A DNA stretch of 64,000 nt from Channa striata (lineage: Eukaryota; Chordata; Actinopteri; Anabantiformes; Channidae): assembly GCA_033026295.1 (NCBI GenBank), contig CM065181.1:4001001-4065000 (forward strand). Direction: 5' to 3'. Position numbers and translations under genes: made by a program. A model generated the notes under the pieces. It had not been told where the DNA came from, did no database searches, and saw only the letters and a program-made list of their open reading frames with translations. Of the stretch, positions 12,560 through 26,600 are shown in pieces; positions within the stretch are counted from its first letter, which is position 1; each line of letters opens with the position of its first letter.

Positions 12560-15500
12560 TAGAGACCTGTAGCTTCTCTTATATGCCCATTCCTCTCTTC
12601 TCATCGTTACCTATGAAGAGGTCAAAGAGTGAAACTGCACTGCCTGAATCAATGAACAGGCTCCTAGAAAACATCATGAATTATGCAGACAGAAGAAATA
12701 ACTGTACAGGGAGAAGATGTAATAAAATTGATGCTTTGCAGGACACAAAGCATCAATTCTAAGTAAAGTTTAAAATTCATGCTTTGAGTCCTGTTAATTT
12801 CTTCTAAAGTTTCCTCCAGAAGAAATGAACAAGCCGTTATTAATGAAGATAAAACAGCTATGGATTAAAATTTCACGAATCAGGGTTTTGTTTTTTTTTG
12901 TATTACCCTGGATGACAAGGCCCGCCTGGTGCTCTGGTCCACATGAACCAGCTGCTGAATAGAGAGGGATCCCTGCTAGGACACAGACGAGCTCATGTGT
13001 TAACTTGTGTTTTGGCCGTGCAGTTCTCTATCGCTCGGGGCTCCCTGTCATCTGTGATATTACTGATACTGGCATGGGAAAACACACACATGCACAGCAC
13101 TGTGAAGCAGATCTTCCTCTGGTGTAAATCACTCAAACTGCTTGACTTGTCTAAAGATAACAAACATGCACACATGCACATGCAGAGGCGCACATAAACA
13201 TGAAAAATGCTAAGACAATTCCAGTGATTGAAGATCTGGGCCTGGGACCGGGGTATTTCCTGAGGCTGTGATGGAGGAGTGGCCTGGTTTGTTAGCGCTT
13301 GGCAGCTCTCTGTACATTAGTCTCGGTCCATTTGCTCAGCTCCTATGGGCACTTCTCCTTTTTGTGGCTCATGACACCTTTCCAGAATGACAGAACGGAG
13401 ATCAGAGGGAAGATGAAGCTAATAAATCCTCATGCTGAAACACAAAGAGCATTTCTGGAAAGAAAGTGAAAAACCAGGAGCTGAGGCCAAACTACCTGGG
13501 GCTAGTCTTTTCTGTTGGCTGGAGATTGGCGTGGGTTGGCCGGGGAGGTTATATCGTTACAGCCATATATAATAGAAGTTTTATGCCGGTTCGTGCACTG
13601 GTCACCTTTGCTTTTCACTTACATTTTTCTCACTTCTCTCAATATGTCTACAATTTTCAGTCCCACTGGTAAAAAGCAGTTATTTCACTGAATTCAGTGG
13701 ATCCACTGCACTATGAGCGCAGTTCACCTCCAGCTGTGTTTCCGTCTGTCCTTTCTAATTTCTTGTTAGACATGAATGTTTACTGACACTTCCTGTTGGC
13801 ACTGCTCTCTCTCTCATTTATCCTCTTCTCCCCTCCTGTGTTCTTGGTAGTAATTCTATCTACCACTTCAAATTCCCTTTTCGTAAGGTAGCTGACATTT
13901 TCTGCGTCTCCTTTTTTCTGTCCTCTTAGTTTTTTTTTCTTCTGTTATCTCATATCTAGTTTAACTCTTTTTAGGTTGACATAGCTGCTGGCAAAATTCC
14001 TGTCATTTGTCTTGCCTCTAAATGTTCTACACATTCCTTCTCCACAATGATTGTTTCTAACCTGTCAGTCTTCGGTCTGTCCTTTCTATTTACTGAAATG
14101 TGTGCTTTTAGTTTTTTGTCTCTTATTTCTAGGTGCTTATTGTGGCACATTTCCTGTTTGTAAACTTTACCTTATTGTCATCTCACATCAAAGATCTATA
14201 TTTATTATCTTTAGTGTCTTTTGATGCATTTCATGTTACAGCTTTTGTGTCTCTGACTCATTTCACAAAGGTAACACAGTCACTGAAAGACGATTGCCTC
14301 AGCAACATTAATCCTGACATTTTGTTTATATTATATGAATAGCACACACTATTTATGAAGAAGGAAAAATAGTTTCACTGGCCAGATTTTCCAGGAGCAG
14401 TACTGGAACCTGCATTCTTCAGAAAGCTAGTCTAACATAACATATTTGTGCTGCCTAGTTTGAGCTCCTTTAAGCAGGAAAGAAAATACAACATTATTCT
14501 ATTTATTCTTTTACGGCTTCATTGTCATGTTCCGTTGTCATGTTTGTTTTTTTATGATAAACTCGAGACAGCTGGATTGTTCTTCCGTGGAACTAGCTTT
14601 CACATGAACTACCATGGAAATGCTTTTGCAAGCATCCCTGGATCATTTCTCCTCCCTCCAACAGTTCGAGCAAAGTTCCACACTTTTAAAAACTTCACCT
14701 GTGGCTTTGTTACTGTAAAATTCTTCCTCTTTTCATAACCAAAAGTAGTCCAGAGAAAGCACTAAATACTCAGGGTTGAAGTCCCGAATGACCGAGCCAC
14801 TGCACCAGCATTTCTCTTCTTTGTTGATTCTCCGTCTTGCCTTTTCTCTCTCAATGTCTCTTTGGCTCCATTTGAACCAGTGCCACACTCCCACACAGTG
14901 AATGCTGTGAGCCACACATACCCTGTGACCCCGCCCGGCCACTGTGCTATAAAAAGCCAAAGTCAGTTTTCCTCCAAACCCATGGAAATCAGTAGCAGCG
15001 CCAGCCGCCACCCTTACTTAACCCTGCTGTCTACTTCCTGCCAACGACTTGCCATTTGTGCCACTGTGCAAGCAGAGTGTTGTGAAATTGCATCCATTAT
15101 GATTTTATGAAGTGTTGTTTTTAGTCAACTCTAAATAGTTGCGCAAACTATTTATGTAGTAATTTATTTCTTGTAATGCAAACAGGCAAGAGATTTCTGT
15201 GAGCAATAGCAAAAATTTTGTGTTTAAAGGAAGCCGTCTAGTTTTTTGAATGTAGAGTCCACAGGTGATTTTGACATTAATGCTAATATTCGGTCAAATT
15301 CATATGACTTGATGTCACACAAGCTGTGAAACGGTCACTCTCATCCCTTTTCACTAGGCCCTGTATTCCCTAAATTTTTTTAGCTGAGTAATTGTTTGCA
15401 TAGTAATTGTATTTGATCTTGCTTTATTTTGAATGGGTTTTATGTTCTGTGTTTATATTCTGTCTAGGATCAGGGTCTGTTGGAAGGGATTTTCCCTGTA

Positions 15501-16320
15501 TTTTTTTTTTTGGGTTGGGTGTCTACTGGGAAGGCAAAGTGGATCAGCGTGGAGAGAGTGGAGAGAGGTTTGCATCATTAGGCCCTCTCAGCAGTGTGAG
15601 GCAGGGTGGACAGGTAGTAAGGAGCTGAAGGAGATTAAATACACTTTATCCAATACAGAGCAGTGTAGGCACAGCTATAAGCCCTTTTTGTCGTGTGCAC
15701 TAGATGACATGAAATATATAGTCAATATGATATGATTGGCTTCACCCCATGTTCACCTGTACAGGTGGTAGTGTTCATTTAGGTGAGAGCTGAAAAAGCT
15801 CGATGGTTTTTCAGCTAGAGTTTAGGGTGTAGGCTTCTATTTTTAAATACTTTTACATTTAAAAAGTACTTCCTAAATATCCCTTTCTATATGTTTTCCA
15901 ATGCCAATAAACATTATCTCCCATTTATATGGGGGAAGCCTGCGACAATCACAATGACCTTTGGCAGTAACAGAGAAGAACAGTAAATATGAAGAGAACA
16001 GGGATGATGCTTAAGAGACAAAACAAGACGGCAGTTTCTCTCCTGCTGAAACCATACCCCCCTTTTTACTTCAGTATATTAACTCAAATTACTTTCTTTC
16101 CCTAAACGTAATTCACATCTGCCTAAATTTAACAATGTAGGTATTGAGCCTAAACCTAAGAAGGTTGCATTTGGAAAAAGCCAAGTTCAGTGAAAACAGT
16201 AGCACATGAAAACAACATACTAAACCTACTGGAGGATAGGTCGTCACACACTGAGCTGTAATTATCGACTGATAAGAAATGACCCTGAATCCTTAAAAAG
16301 GCAAAAGTGATAGTGTCCTG

Positions 16321-16540
16321 ATGTTGGTAAAGGTTCTCAGTTGTCCAGGTTTGGTTGTCAGAAGGTTAAATTATGTCAACTGGATTTCTTGGTTACTCAT
16401 CAAAGCAGCTTCTTTATTTGGCTAAGGGGGACACAGTCATATTCTCCAGAGTAGGCCTGGTTTCTCAACTGGCCTCAATAGGCTTGTTAGGGTGAATAAT
16501 AGAGGAGGTGAGAGCAGGGCAAAGTCAGAGAGATGTAATG
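16321..16540 (+). repeat. Dispersed fish repeat relic (GGTAAAGGTTCTCAG family), longer copy
   Basis: GGTAAAGGTTCTCAGTTGTC, then GTCAGAAGGTTAAATTATGT and GGTTACTCATCAAAGCAGCT, is a pattern I recognise from teleost dispersed repeats. The first 65 or so bases recur in diverged form at 39262-39345. The right end is not sharply defined. Confidence 0.5.
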
Positions 16541-19500
16541 ACTATGACCCTAAACACAGGATTGGATCATTTCGTGTAACCTTCTTGGTGAAAGTTTGGA
16601 GGGGTCTTAATCTTGCAGTATTTGCTGCTTCAGTTTCAGTATATTCAGTTTAATAATGTAGCCATAACACAGTAATTGTGTCAAAGCGAAAATTATGTTA
16701 AAACAAGTAAAAATCACAAAGTCAATGGAATTTAATGAGGCAAAGCAGGACAACTAGAAAAGTAAAAAATATATCACAAAATAGCTCCCGTAATTTAGTG
16801 ATAATTTATAAAACATGTCATTGTCGTATACATGCAGACCTGAACAGTTATTGTTGGCCAGTGTTTCCTGAGAGAAAAACCCATGAGCTGCAGATACTGT
16901 CCACATTGAAGCAGCCCGATTCGACCTCTAGGTGGGACACGACTGAGGTTAAAAGACAGCGACTAATTAAAGTGCACTAAGAGAAAATAAATGTGGCTCA
17001 CGTGTCACCAAGGGGGAGATTTGGGCTGTGATGTGGGTAGTCTGTGAGAAGGTCAAGCTTTGAACAGAAGGGAAGATGGATGGAGTGGTGGCGGTAGCGG
17101 GCATGGAGGTCGTGAAATGAAGCGGTGAACCAAAGGCCTGTTTTGAGTGTTTACTCTCGTTTCCTTTCATTTGGGGCATTGGTCAGCCATAACTAAAGCA
17201 TCGCTGTATATACTAATTCACATAGAATAATACACAGTTGGTCATGATCACACCAATCCTAAAATATTTTTTTACGTATGAAAGTGTGTTTGTGTTTGTG
17301 TCTTCACTTTGACTGACTGAACTTTCAGCTTCTAATTATAAACAGTGTTATATTATCGTTTTGCTCTGCGTGTAAAGTTACAAACTCAGCTGATGAGACA
17401 ATCTTTTTGTCCTCAGAGCCAAACACGTGAAGGAATGTCCTGTTCGTTCCCTTTGCTGGCATGTGAATGTCTCATCCAACGTCGCTAAATATGAGTTTAG
17501 ACAGTAATGACAGTGTTTGTGAGCAAACTGTGTGCACTTTATATCATAGTGTGGAGACCACATACCATACGACACCACAAAATTCCCTACACACTGAATG
17601 TAGAGTCACACTGCTCGTATTTAATTACTTCTCCTGTACAAAGAGAAGAGACTTTTGTGCTAAACTTAACTATCAGAAAGATTTCCTTTGACAGATGAGG
17701 GGGTCTAGCAAGATCCTAAAGCAGATGTTTTGGGGTTGTTTTTTTTGGGGGGGTGTAATACTGCTCCTCTGAGTACAGTCCTCTAACGTAAACCTGATTA
17801 TGTGGAGCAGTTTGGCCTCATCTCATCAGCCTCCCTTAAATAATGACTATAATGGCTGAAATACTTGACCTTTGTCATGTTGGAAGTAGTTGTGACACAT
17901 GCACAGTTATGTTTTTTGCTTCACATTTTAGGTGCAATATACTACTCAGGTTTAGTGAAAATATCAGTTTTGGTAAAATAAGGACACTGTAGAATGGTCA
18001 CGGAATGGATTAAAAATAAATTAAAAAACACATGGATCACATGAACACATAGGAAAGTGATTTATAGCCCATCCACTTTGTCACCTAACATTCTCCTTTG
18101 CTTGTTTCCTGATTTAAAAAAAACAATGGAAGTTGTTACTGTTGGGCACAATATATTGACATAATCAGGTTATTTCTTATAATTATTACAAGTGGATGGT
18201 CAACTGAACTAGGGTAAAGACTGGAGGCAGAAAGAGATACACCTAGAAATATCTGTAGGGTTGATAACATCCAGTAAGTTGGTTTTAAACACAAATGTAA
18301 AATGAACTTATTGCTACTTTAGAAAGTGTTCTCAGCTGAAACATGGTTCACCTGGTGAACAAGAGCTGCATACAGTGCGTGTGTTATCACAGTTAGGTTG
18401 GCAGGTCAGGAAGGTTCGCTCTTTCTAACTGCATTCTGTTATGTCCCTGAATGCACCAAGGTTGCTCTTGAGAGACTGTAAGACACTTTCAGGTCTTCTA
18501 GCTTCTATTTTTTAATACACGTAGAGTTCGCCTTTTCATCTCAGTGATTTTTTTTATGTTTTATCCTTTGTCCCTTTTTCTGAGTCAAATATATAAACCC
18601 TTTCATTTATCACACTCCTTGTCTCTGCCTAGTGTAGCTAGACAGTAGCTCAAGCCTCTGATAGCTTTGTAAAAATGACCAGAATTGTTTCAAATACTTT
18701 TCTGAGTCTTGAAGCCAACAAAGAAACAACAGCCAAGGCCAACTACATCCGGTTCAGCTTACTTGCTATAAACAGAGCACAGAACAAGCTGCAACTAAGG
18801 GATTCTGGACCAAAACAGTGTCATTGCTGGCAGAAAATGAAACACTGCCCTTAAAGCAGAGTTGTTTTCAGGATTCTACCGAGTGAACCCAAACAGAAGT
18901 GAGCTGGGTTGACCTTTACCAGTACTGTATGTCCTTTTCAAGTAGAACCTGATCCACTGATGAGGGTGGGGGTTGTTTCCTGACGTCACCATGTGTGAAG
19001 GCAGCCAGGCGGCCTTTCAACATTTCAAAGACCACTTGGCTGCCTTTCAACCACACTAGCAACCTGTGTCAGTGCTGCTGACTGCTTATGGTGAGATCAC
19101 AGGTAAACAGGAGTCATCTCCTCAGTAATTATTTCTGATCACATTCTTATAATGCAGGACAGGATCCTTTTAGGGAGGAAGAGATGGAGTTTCACCCTGG
19201 GGATCTTCTTTGGTGTGTGTGTGCAGGCACAAGCTTCCACAAGAGGCCGAAAACAGCTCCAGAGGAATTAATGAAAAGGTTCTCTGTAAGTGTTTTACAT
19301 GCCCCTTTCTACCTAGAACCAATTCAGATAAACCAAATAGGTTTGGAGACTGCAGTATTTTCCCAATGGTTTCTCCATGTGGCCCCTTGATTTCTGCATT
19401 TATTGAGGAATTCCACAGTTACATCTGCACTAATGTAGTTAATCAAGCAGGAGACGATGTTACACAATATTCTACAAGCTAAAAACACTCAACTGAAGGA

Positions 19501-20610
19501 AAATCCCTTTTCCACCTGATATCATTTGTCAGATTTTCCACAGTTTTTATTAAATTACCCACCTATTTCTGCTTTTCAGCATCTGAAGATTTACAGTTCC
19601 TCCCTTGATTACTTTTGAAGTGTCCTCTCTGACCCCTCAGCATGCATTACAATAAATTTGCAGTAGTTTGAGTTGTTAGGTGGACACAAAGCCCCACACA
19701 GCTCCAGGTGAGATTGTGTGAGTTAGATCTGCAGGAACAGCCCACATGTTTGGGCAATCGGGGCATTGCAATGTGGTGAAACATTTTAAGGCCTAAAATC
19801 TCATCTTCAACCTCCAGGCATGATTAGCAGCAAAATCATAGAAGCTTTGACCCATGAAGCAGCTGATGACATCGCTGTACTTGTCCAATATAGAATGCTA
19901 CAAAAGTACATTTGAAATGTTATTAAAAATAGACATTATGTAAATAAGCCTCCCTGCACACAAGTAGTTCTTTGCGAGACTCTAAATAGCTGGGTTTATG
20001 GAGGATATTTTATTTGTGCATACCTGTATAGCGTTCAGTTTTTTTCATTGCTCTGAATGAGCCACTGGGGATGTGGGTCAGGAAATACCAATGTGGAAGG
20101 CAGTGGCATCTCCCTAGAATTCCACACGCTGGGAGGCCCTTTCTGACAAACTAATCCAGAACCTGCTGGGAAGAGGAAACATGTTGGGTGATGCACTTAG
20201 TGATCCCTCTCATCACACTGCTTCTACTTTTCAAAGCTAGGGTGGGTGAACGCAAGAGTGACAGTGAACCTACCATTTCTTTTTTTACCCAGATAGGAAC
20301 TAAGCTTCAGCATTCCTGGCGTTGCCACCAGCCTCTAAACAATCTATACTTTATCTGGTGTGCAGCAGGAGACTGAATGTCCACACTGTGTGAGGCTCAC
20401 AGGCCTAGCAAAACTAGAGCAGGCAACATTGCCGGCGCACTCAGAGCCTGTGACCCGGCCCAGCATACGTTCCCCAGCCGCTAAGCCAAACACTGGGATG
20501 TCTGAGACGGCACTGTTGAGCCACTGCTGAAAACACACTCCAGAAAATAAACAGGCTGGGGCCCAAGAAGAGCAAATATTTGAAAAAAAAAAAAAGGATG
20601 AATGTGAGAT

Positions 20611-20656
20611 GCGGAGGAGGGAGGAGGGAGGGGAGAAGGGGGAGGGAGGGGGAGGT
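20611..20656 (+). repeat. Purine-rich tract with G-quadruplex potential
   Basis: Some 46 bases consist almost entirely of G and A. Five runs of three or more G lie at 20626-20628, 20630-20633, 20638-20642, 20644-20646 and 20648-20652, with loops of one to four bases. A 13-base A run lies just upstream (20583-20595). The antisense of this tract produces the Pro/Ser/Leu-rich open frames at 20441-20894, which are not genes. Confidence 0.8.
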
Positions 20657-23600
20657 GGAGATGAAAGCAGCCACCATGGTATAAATCATAGGTGAAATGC
20701 AGTTTCAGGTAATGGGTTGGTGTTAGAATGTAGTAAGAGACGAGAACATGTAGGAAGTAGAATACAAGTGTCATTAGAGCAAGAAGGACATAAGAAACGA
20801 TGCAGTCGATGATGTATGCAACACGCAGAACTGTTATACACGAAATGACTTGCTGAACCAACACACAAATCTCAGTTTGTAAGTAGAGCATCACAATTCA
20901 TCTACATATCACAACAGTATAATATTAATAATCTGTTTTTTTCCCATGTCACATGGCCTTCAGTTGGAGCTCCTTCAGATATTATGGTTAGGCCTGTGGT
21001 GTCAGCACATTATTATTCAGTCATTTCCTTTCAATAAAAATTAGCTAAAAGCTGCTGCATGTAACTATGAGTAATATTTTTATTAGAGATGTGATTCACT
21101 GCAGTGCAAAGATATAGTTTAGTTTTTTAGTGAGGCTCACCCTTATAGCCAGTCAGAGAAGGCCAAACCCTGCGCATGACTAATGGACCTGGTGCATATG
21201 TGTGAGATGACTTGGGCTTTGACACAGTGTCAGTATTTGATGCATTGCTTGATTTTGAATATCACCCTACAGCTACTATGGCTTGATTTCTAAATTATGT
21301 ATATTGAAGCTTTAAGCACACAAATACAGGCAATGAGATGTGCTTGAGATATCCAGAGAAAGCAAAAAAGTTAACCTTTTAGTTATGTTTTTGTTCAGTG
21401 TCATGAAAATATTTTCAAGATAGAGGACGATGAGGGCCACGAGGAGTGGCTGAAAGTTTATACGGCACCTTGGGGTTCTTTGGCTTTGTCTTCAGGTTTC
21501 GTTTTCCTAGTAACTTCTGAAGACGCCAGAGTCCCACGGGTAATTCCAGTAATATCATCTGTGTTTGAAATACAGCCCAGTCTACTGGAGGACAGACTGG
21601 TTTGGGACACACCTATGACAGTCAAATTATCTTCCACGTACAACTAATTGAAATTCATGAAAGAACATAAACAAACAGGTAAGCATGGTAGAGATGATTT
21701 CCATGTGTTTGTCGAGCTGTAAATGGGTCAGTCACTTGAGTCACGAGTCTGATAATCTCAGTGAGTCATTTCATAGGAGCTGACACACAAGAATGTACAG
21801 AACTCTTCCGTATTCTCTAACCTGCTTCTCCTGACTGACAATCTGCTTCATTTGCATGCTAATTTATATAAATTCTAAGTCTAAAATAGTTTTAAAGGGT
21901 ATGGAGAAAGTTTAGATTAGCTTGGCAGAAATACTGGATGATGTTAGACACAGGTAAGCTGCTTCCCCTCTGCTTCAAAATGCAACTTAAAATAGCATTA
22001 GCATGAGAAATCAACTCTGCGTTGCCCTTCCATCTCACTGCTCTGCTACATTCTGATACGAGCCGACTGATTAATAGGATGAACCTTCTTAAAAAAACTT
22101 TGCTGTTCTGAGTATTACCTCACGGAAGATGTCAACAGTGTCTTTCCACGTTACGTTTGGGAGCATATTTATAGTGCTAATCGATGAAGGGACAGTTCAG
22201 TTATATTCAGTTCTTACACATTTGTCCGGACTCATATTCTTATCAGTTCATTAGTCCCAGTGTCATTTGTGAAAGATGAAATTAAATGACTTTCAGATGT
22301 TCTGTGAGACACTGTGTTGATGAAAATGGGGCAGATGTGAGGTCACAGCATCCTTGACCACTAAAGTCCTTGAACTTGGACTTCCCTCAAGGTGCTTCTG
22401 AGATGCTGTGCTCACAAAAACGAAATGGATTGGGTTTTTTTATGATCTACTGGTTTCCTTACTCCACTTCCTCTCCTTTCATTTTCTACTTTATTCCTGG
22501 CTATGTCAGATCATAGGAATTTGTTAGGGAGAAAATTGAAACAGATAATGGTCCTTCGAGTCTGGAAAGTCAAAAAACAGATTATTTTTTCTGCAGGTAC
22601 ACATCCGAACTGAATCTTACCTGACATGTGAACAGAGGGGTTCAGATTGTGATTTACCTTTCCACCAGTCATGGCAGATCCAAATCGCACACAGAGGTTT
22701 TTCCTGAAAACAGAAGCAGTCCTGTCCTTCCCCATTTAGACAGATCAGATGTCACTCTCCCCCGCTTGCTTATAGCCACTCAAACTGAGGCCCCTGCTTT
22801 GTTGCTCATCCATCAAGCTTCCCTGTCTCCTCCTCAGCTTGAAGCCCTGATGCCATTGCCTGCTGAGCCATATTTCATAAGGAAATATCAACACTGCCAG
22901 TGAAATGTTGCTTCTCTTTGCACATTTTGATGTACAGTGTGTGACGCTGGGATATCCACTTGAGAGAAAAATGAGCTCCAGTGCTAGCAGGCAGGAGGCT
23001 TGTGCAGTTAGAATAATGTTTTTAGACCAGATGTTTTCAACTCCCATATTTTATACCTTTACATTCCAACTCTAATAGAGTCCTTTGAAGCAAAAACTGT
23101 GCTGCCTTTTTAAGGTTCACAGTAAGTGTGTTTCACAATCTGGAAAGTTATTAAAAGCTGGGATTGTATTTGAAATCCACATGATTCCAAATCAAGCAAA
23201 CATTTCTACAAAATTTTTCCAATTTTAATCCCCACTTTGCGTATTCATGGTTGTCTTGGATCAGTTTAAAGCTCCTTTTTTGTCCATCCTGGCTGTCGTC
23301 TGCGTATGATTTGGCTGCAGCTGAAATCAGCAGACAGGCAGATGTGCTGAGGCTTTTTTGATGATGGGGGTTGGGGGGTTATGTCAGTAATGTGGAGTGG
23401 TCCTCTTAGGTAGGCATGGTATACTAAGCCTTTGTGGTTTATAATATTATGTAATACTATTATATAAGCTCTCTGAGGCCAAGTGATAAACAGGATCCTC
23501 CGTGACGTATTAGCCCAGCTCGATGCATTAAGGTTTGATGTGCCTGGGGGGGCAATCTATTATTTGAATTTTAACACATGGAGAACTGTTGTAGTCAGTA

Positions 23601-26600
23601 GTGAAACGGCTGGTCATTGCTAACTTCCATTTTTTGAGCCAGCGAGAGCTCTAGGCAATCAAAGCCATGAGGGATCAGAGTGCCATTCGCTTGGACTAAG
23701 ATGATCCATATGCCAGGAGAAGGGGCCAGACTTTTCCAGCTTGGCTTCTCTGTTTCGTCCAAGTGGAGTCAGAGGAGCCTCTCACGGGATTAAAAGGAAC
23801 GAGCCTCCCCTCCCGTCCTCCAAACTCCTTGTTAACAGTCAGTGGTCCCATTTGGTACAGTAGCCATTAATATTTATGAGAGGAGAGCTCCACGCAGGGG
23901 CCCAAGGGTGACAAACAGTATGACCTTTCAGAGGGCAAGTGTTTACTGTGGCTGTCAGGAAGCTGGTCGGAAAGGGAAGAGAGCACCCCCGCCCATCTTC
24001 CTCTGAACCAAATGAAAGCAGGCTGGTGTTTGGTCTGAGCAGATGTTGGTAGGACACCATTAGCTGTAGATGAGGCTCTGACATCGGCTGTGGGAGATGT
24101 GTGAAAGTCTGTGAGCTGAGATCATGCATGTCATGTAGAAAACAAACAAAAAACCTCTGTCATTTCAACCCGTGATATTTCCATGCAGCTGATTTTTCCT
24201 AAAGATTTTCCTGTGCTCATACGGTGTCTCTTTATTTGTAGTATACACCCTCAGTGGTCTGGGACTCTCTCTTAAAAACACACTTCATTATTTTCAGTCT
24301 GGGAGTGACTCAACAGATCTTGGTGCTCAGCCCGTCCATGTTCTAGCCTTTATTTGTCATGAAAACACAGACCAAAGCTTCTCTTCACTGTCTGTGATGT
24401 TGTCAGTAAATTATAGGTTAGTCACTAATTTGTTCAAATAAAGCGGCGAGTGCAGTGAATGCATATAAGAACATTTCTGTTCTGCTTGTTTTGGAAAAAT
24501 AAATTTAGCTACTGGAAGAATTATACAGTATATGTCAGCCCAGGAAAATTATGACTTTGTTGATTGATTCATCACCAAGGCAGCCTTTATGGGGTGTTTG
24601 TTCTCAAATATGTCTGTTTGAGCTCAAATTTGAAATTAGAGAGTGGAACTGCATGTTGAAGTCTGTGTATTTTTATAGCGTTAGTTTAATGGAATGACAT
24701 TTATTTCACTTTCAGACTGGAAGAACTGGAATCAAATGTCTTGGGATATTTCCTATAATATTATAGTGTTATTAGGTAGAAGGGCACAGAGCTGTTTACT
24801 GAAATAAATAAAGTTTAATATAATGTCCCCGTGAAGATATTCTAGATGAAGAATTTTAATTTTTTTATTTAAAACTGTGTAACACTTAAAACACTTAAGC
24901 TCAATATCAAATCCAGTTTTGAAAAGGTCACATTCAAATGCTAGCATAACAGACCTTCTGTGTTCACTATGAATATATCACTTATTGATTAGGATTGTTT
25001 GAAAGTTACACATTGTTGAAACGTGTTATAGAAGTCAGCTGCCACAACAGCTTCAGGCTTGGGATTTTTAGATTTTTTTCAATGTAGGCTTGTAATAGTC
25101 AAAATATTTTGAATCAAGGGAATTCTAAAGGAGGATGGATAAAGGAGAATGAATGAAACATCCAAGGGCATCCATATGTCGGCCAGATAGCATTGGAGAT
25201 GTTACAACTTTAAATGTAGAAAAATTTTTGTATTTTTATGTTTTGACATTTTTAATGTTAAGACTTAAAGAATGAAAATTTTTTACTGAATAAATCGTAC
25301 CTATCATGCCAATGTCAGCATAGGTGAGAAGAAAATACTACAACTGCGGAAGAGAGTTTCAAGGCTACATTTTCATGCTTTCACTTTTTTGGAGGACAGA
25401 AATTCCCCAATAAACACATTTCAACTCATTTTGTGGCACAAAAAAAAAAAAAAGGTGGATGCATTGAGTTTATTGCTCACTGTATGGCACATGCAGCCCC
25501 TTCTGCATTTCAGGACAACAAATATACATCACCATGGTGAAACTGCTGTGAATATTCACAGGACCTTGGAATAGAAATCCTGTGAGTTCCTGGGAATCGC
25601 TTGCTAACGACATGATGATGGATGGAGCAATGCCACCCAGTCCAGTAATCCAGCTTTATGAGAAAAACTTCAGCACCACTTACTTTATTTTTCAGCTGTA
25701 AAGACTGATATTAGTATCAATGTGATTCAATCAGTCCTAAATAAAAATACATTTATTTCTTTTGATTGTATCTCAATCACAAATTTTTGTGCTTGTGGTA
25801 CTTTTATGGAAGGTAATTCAAATGGCGACAGCCAAACTGGTAGAGCTTAGCTCTCACCACTTCCTTGGATACAAAATATGCCTTTTGATTTCTGGACTTC
25901 CTCTATAATTTTCACTAAAACCAACCTCCTACGATAAATATTCCTTTAACTTCCTCTTTAAAAGCATGATGTTTAAAGTTCACTGCGTTCATCTTAAAGA
26001 AGATTTAGCCACCCGCATAGCATCTCATCTGAGGACTAATTTGTTTTTCTATTACAACCTCCCCAGGCAGCTAATATAACCAGATAGGCAGCTGCCTGGG
26101 GCTGACAACAGTGAACAGTTTGTTACACTGGAGACCACTCTTGGCTCTAAGCTTGTCCTGACCCATCCCATCATCCCCAGGTGGCATCCATCACCACTAA
26201 AGAAGACATTCGCATAATCTAACCAGCCGACAGGCGAACTTTCAGCATCTCTGAACAGCATCCGTGCTGTGATTATCAGACGTAGATTACTCTTCACAGC
26301 GCATGGACAGACAAAAAGAGTAGGAAAATGATAACAGGATCTTTTGAGCTCCAGTTTCTGTGGTGGGAGTTGAACCCACAAGGGCCCACCCACATAGATC
26401 AGAGAGGATGGGTGTGAGAAGGCCAAGCTGCTGAGAGCTGGTGTGCACTGTGGAACAGTATGAACCACTGGTCTCACCACACTGTCAGATTTATCTGTGG
26501 TATTTGTTCAAGAAAAACTCAAGTGAGGCAACCTTAAATTTAAGGTGCATGACTTAGAAACCTCAGCTTGGAGAAATTTAAAGGGAAAAAAAGCTTTTAG

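Noticed and set aside
20441..20894. Several minus-strand frames rich in Pro, Ser and Leu
   Set aside because: They translate the purine-rich tract at 20611-20656 on its complementary strand.
26341..26410. GGGAGTTGAACCC sequence resembling a tRNA T-arm
   Set aside because: No acceptor stem, D-arm or anticodon arm can be folded around it.
26052..26480. 142-codon minus-strand open frame
   Set aside because: One of the longer frames in the window, but it has no motif, no family resemblance and no polyadenylation or promoter context. It is kept as intergenic.
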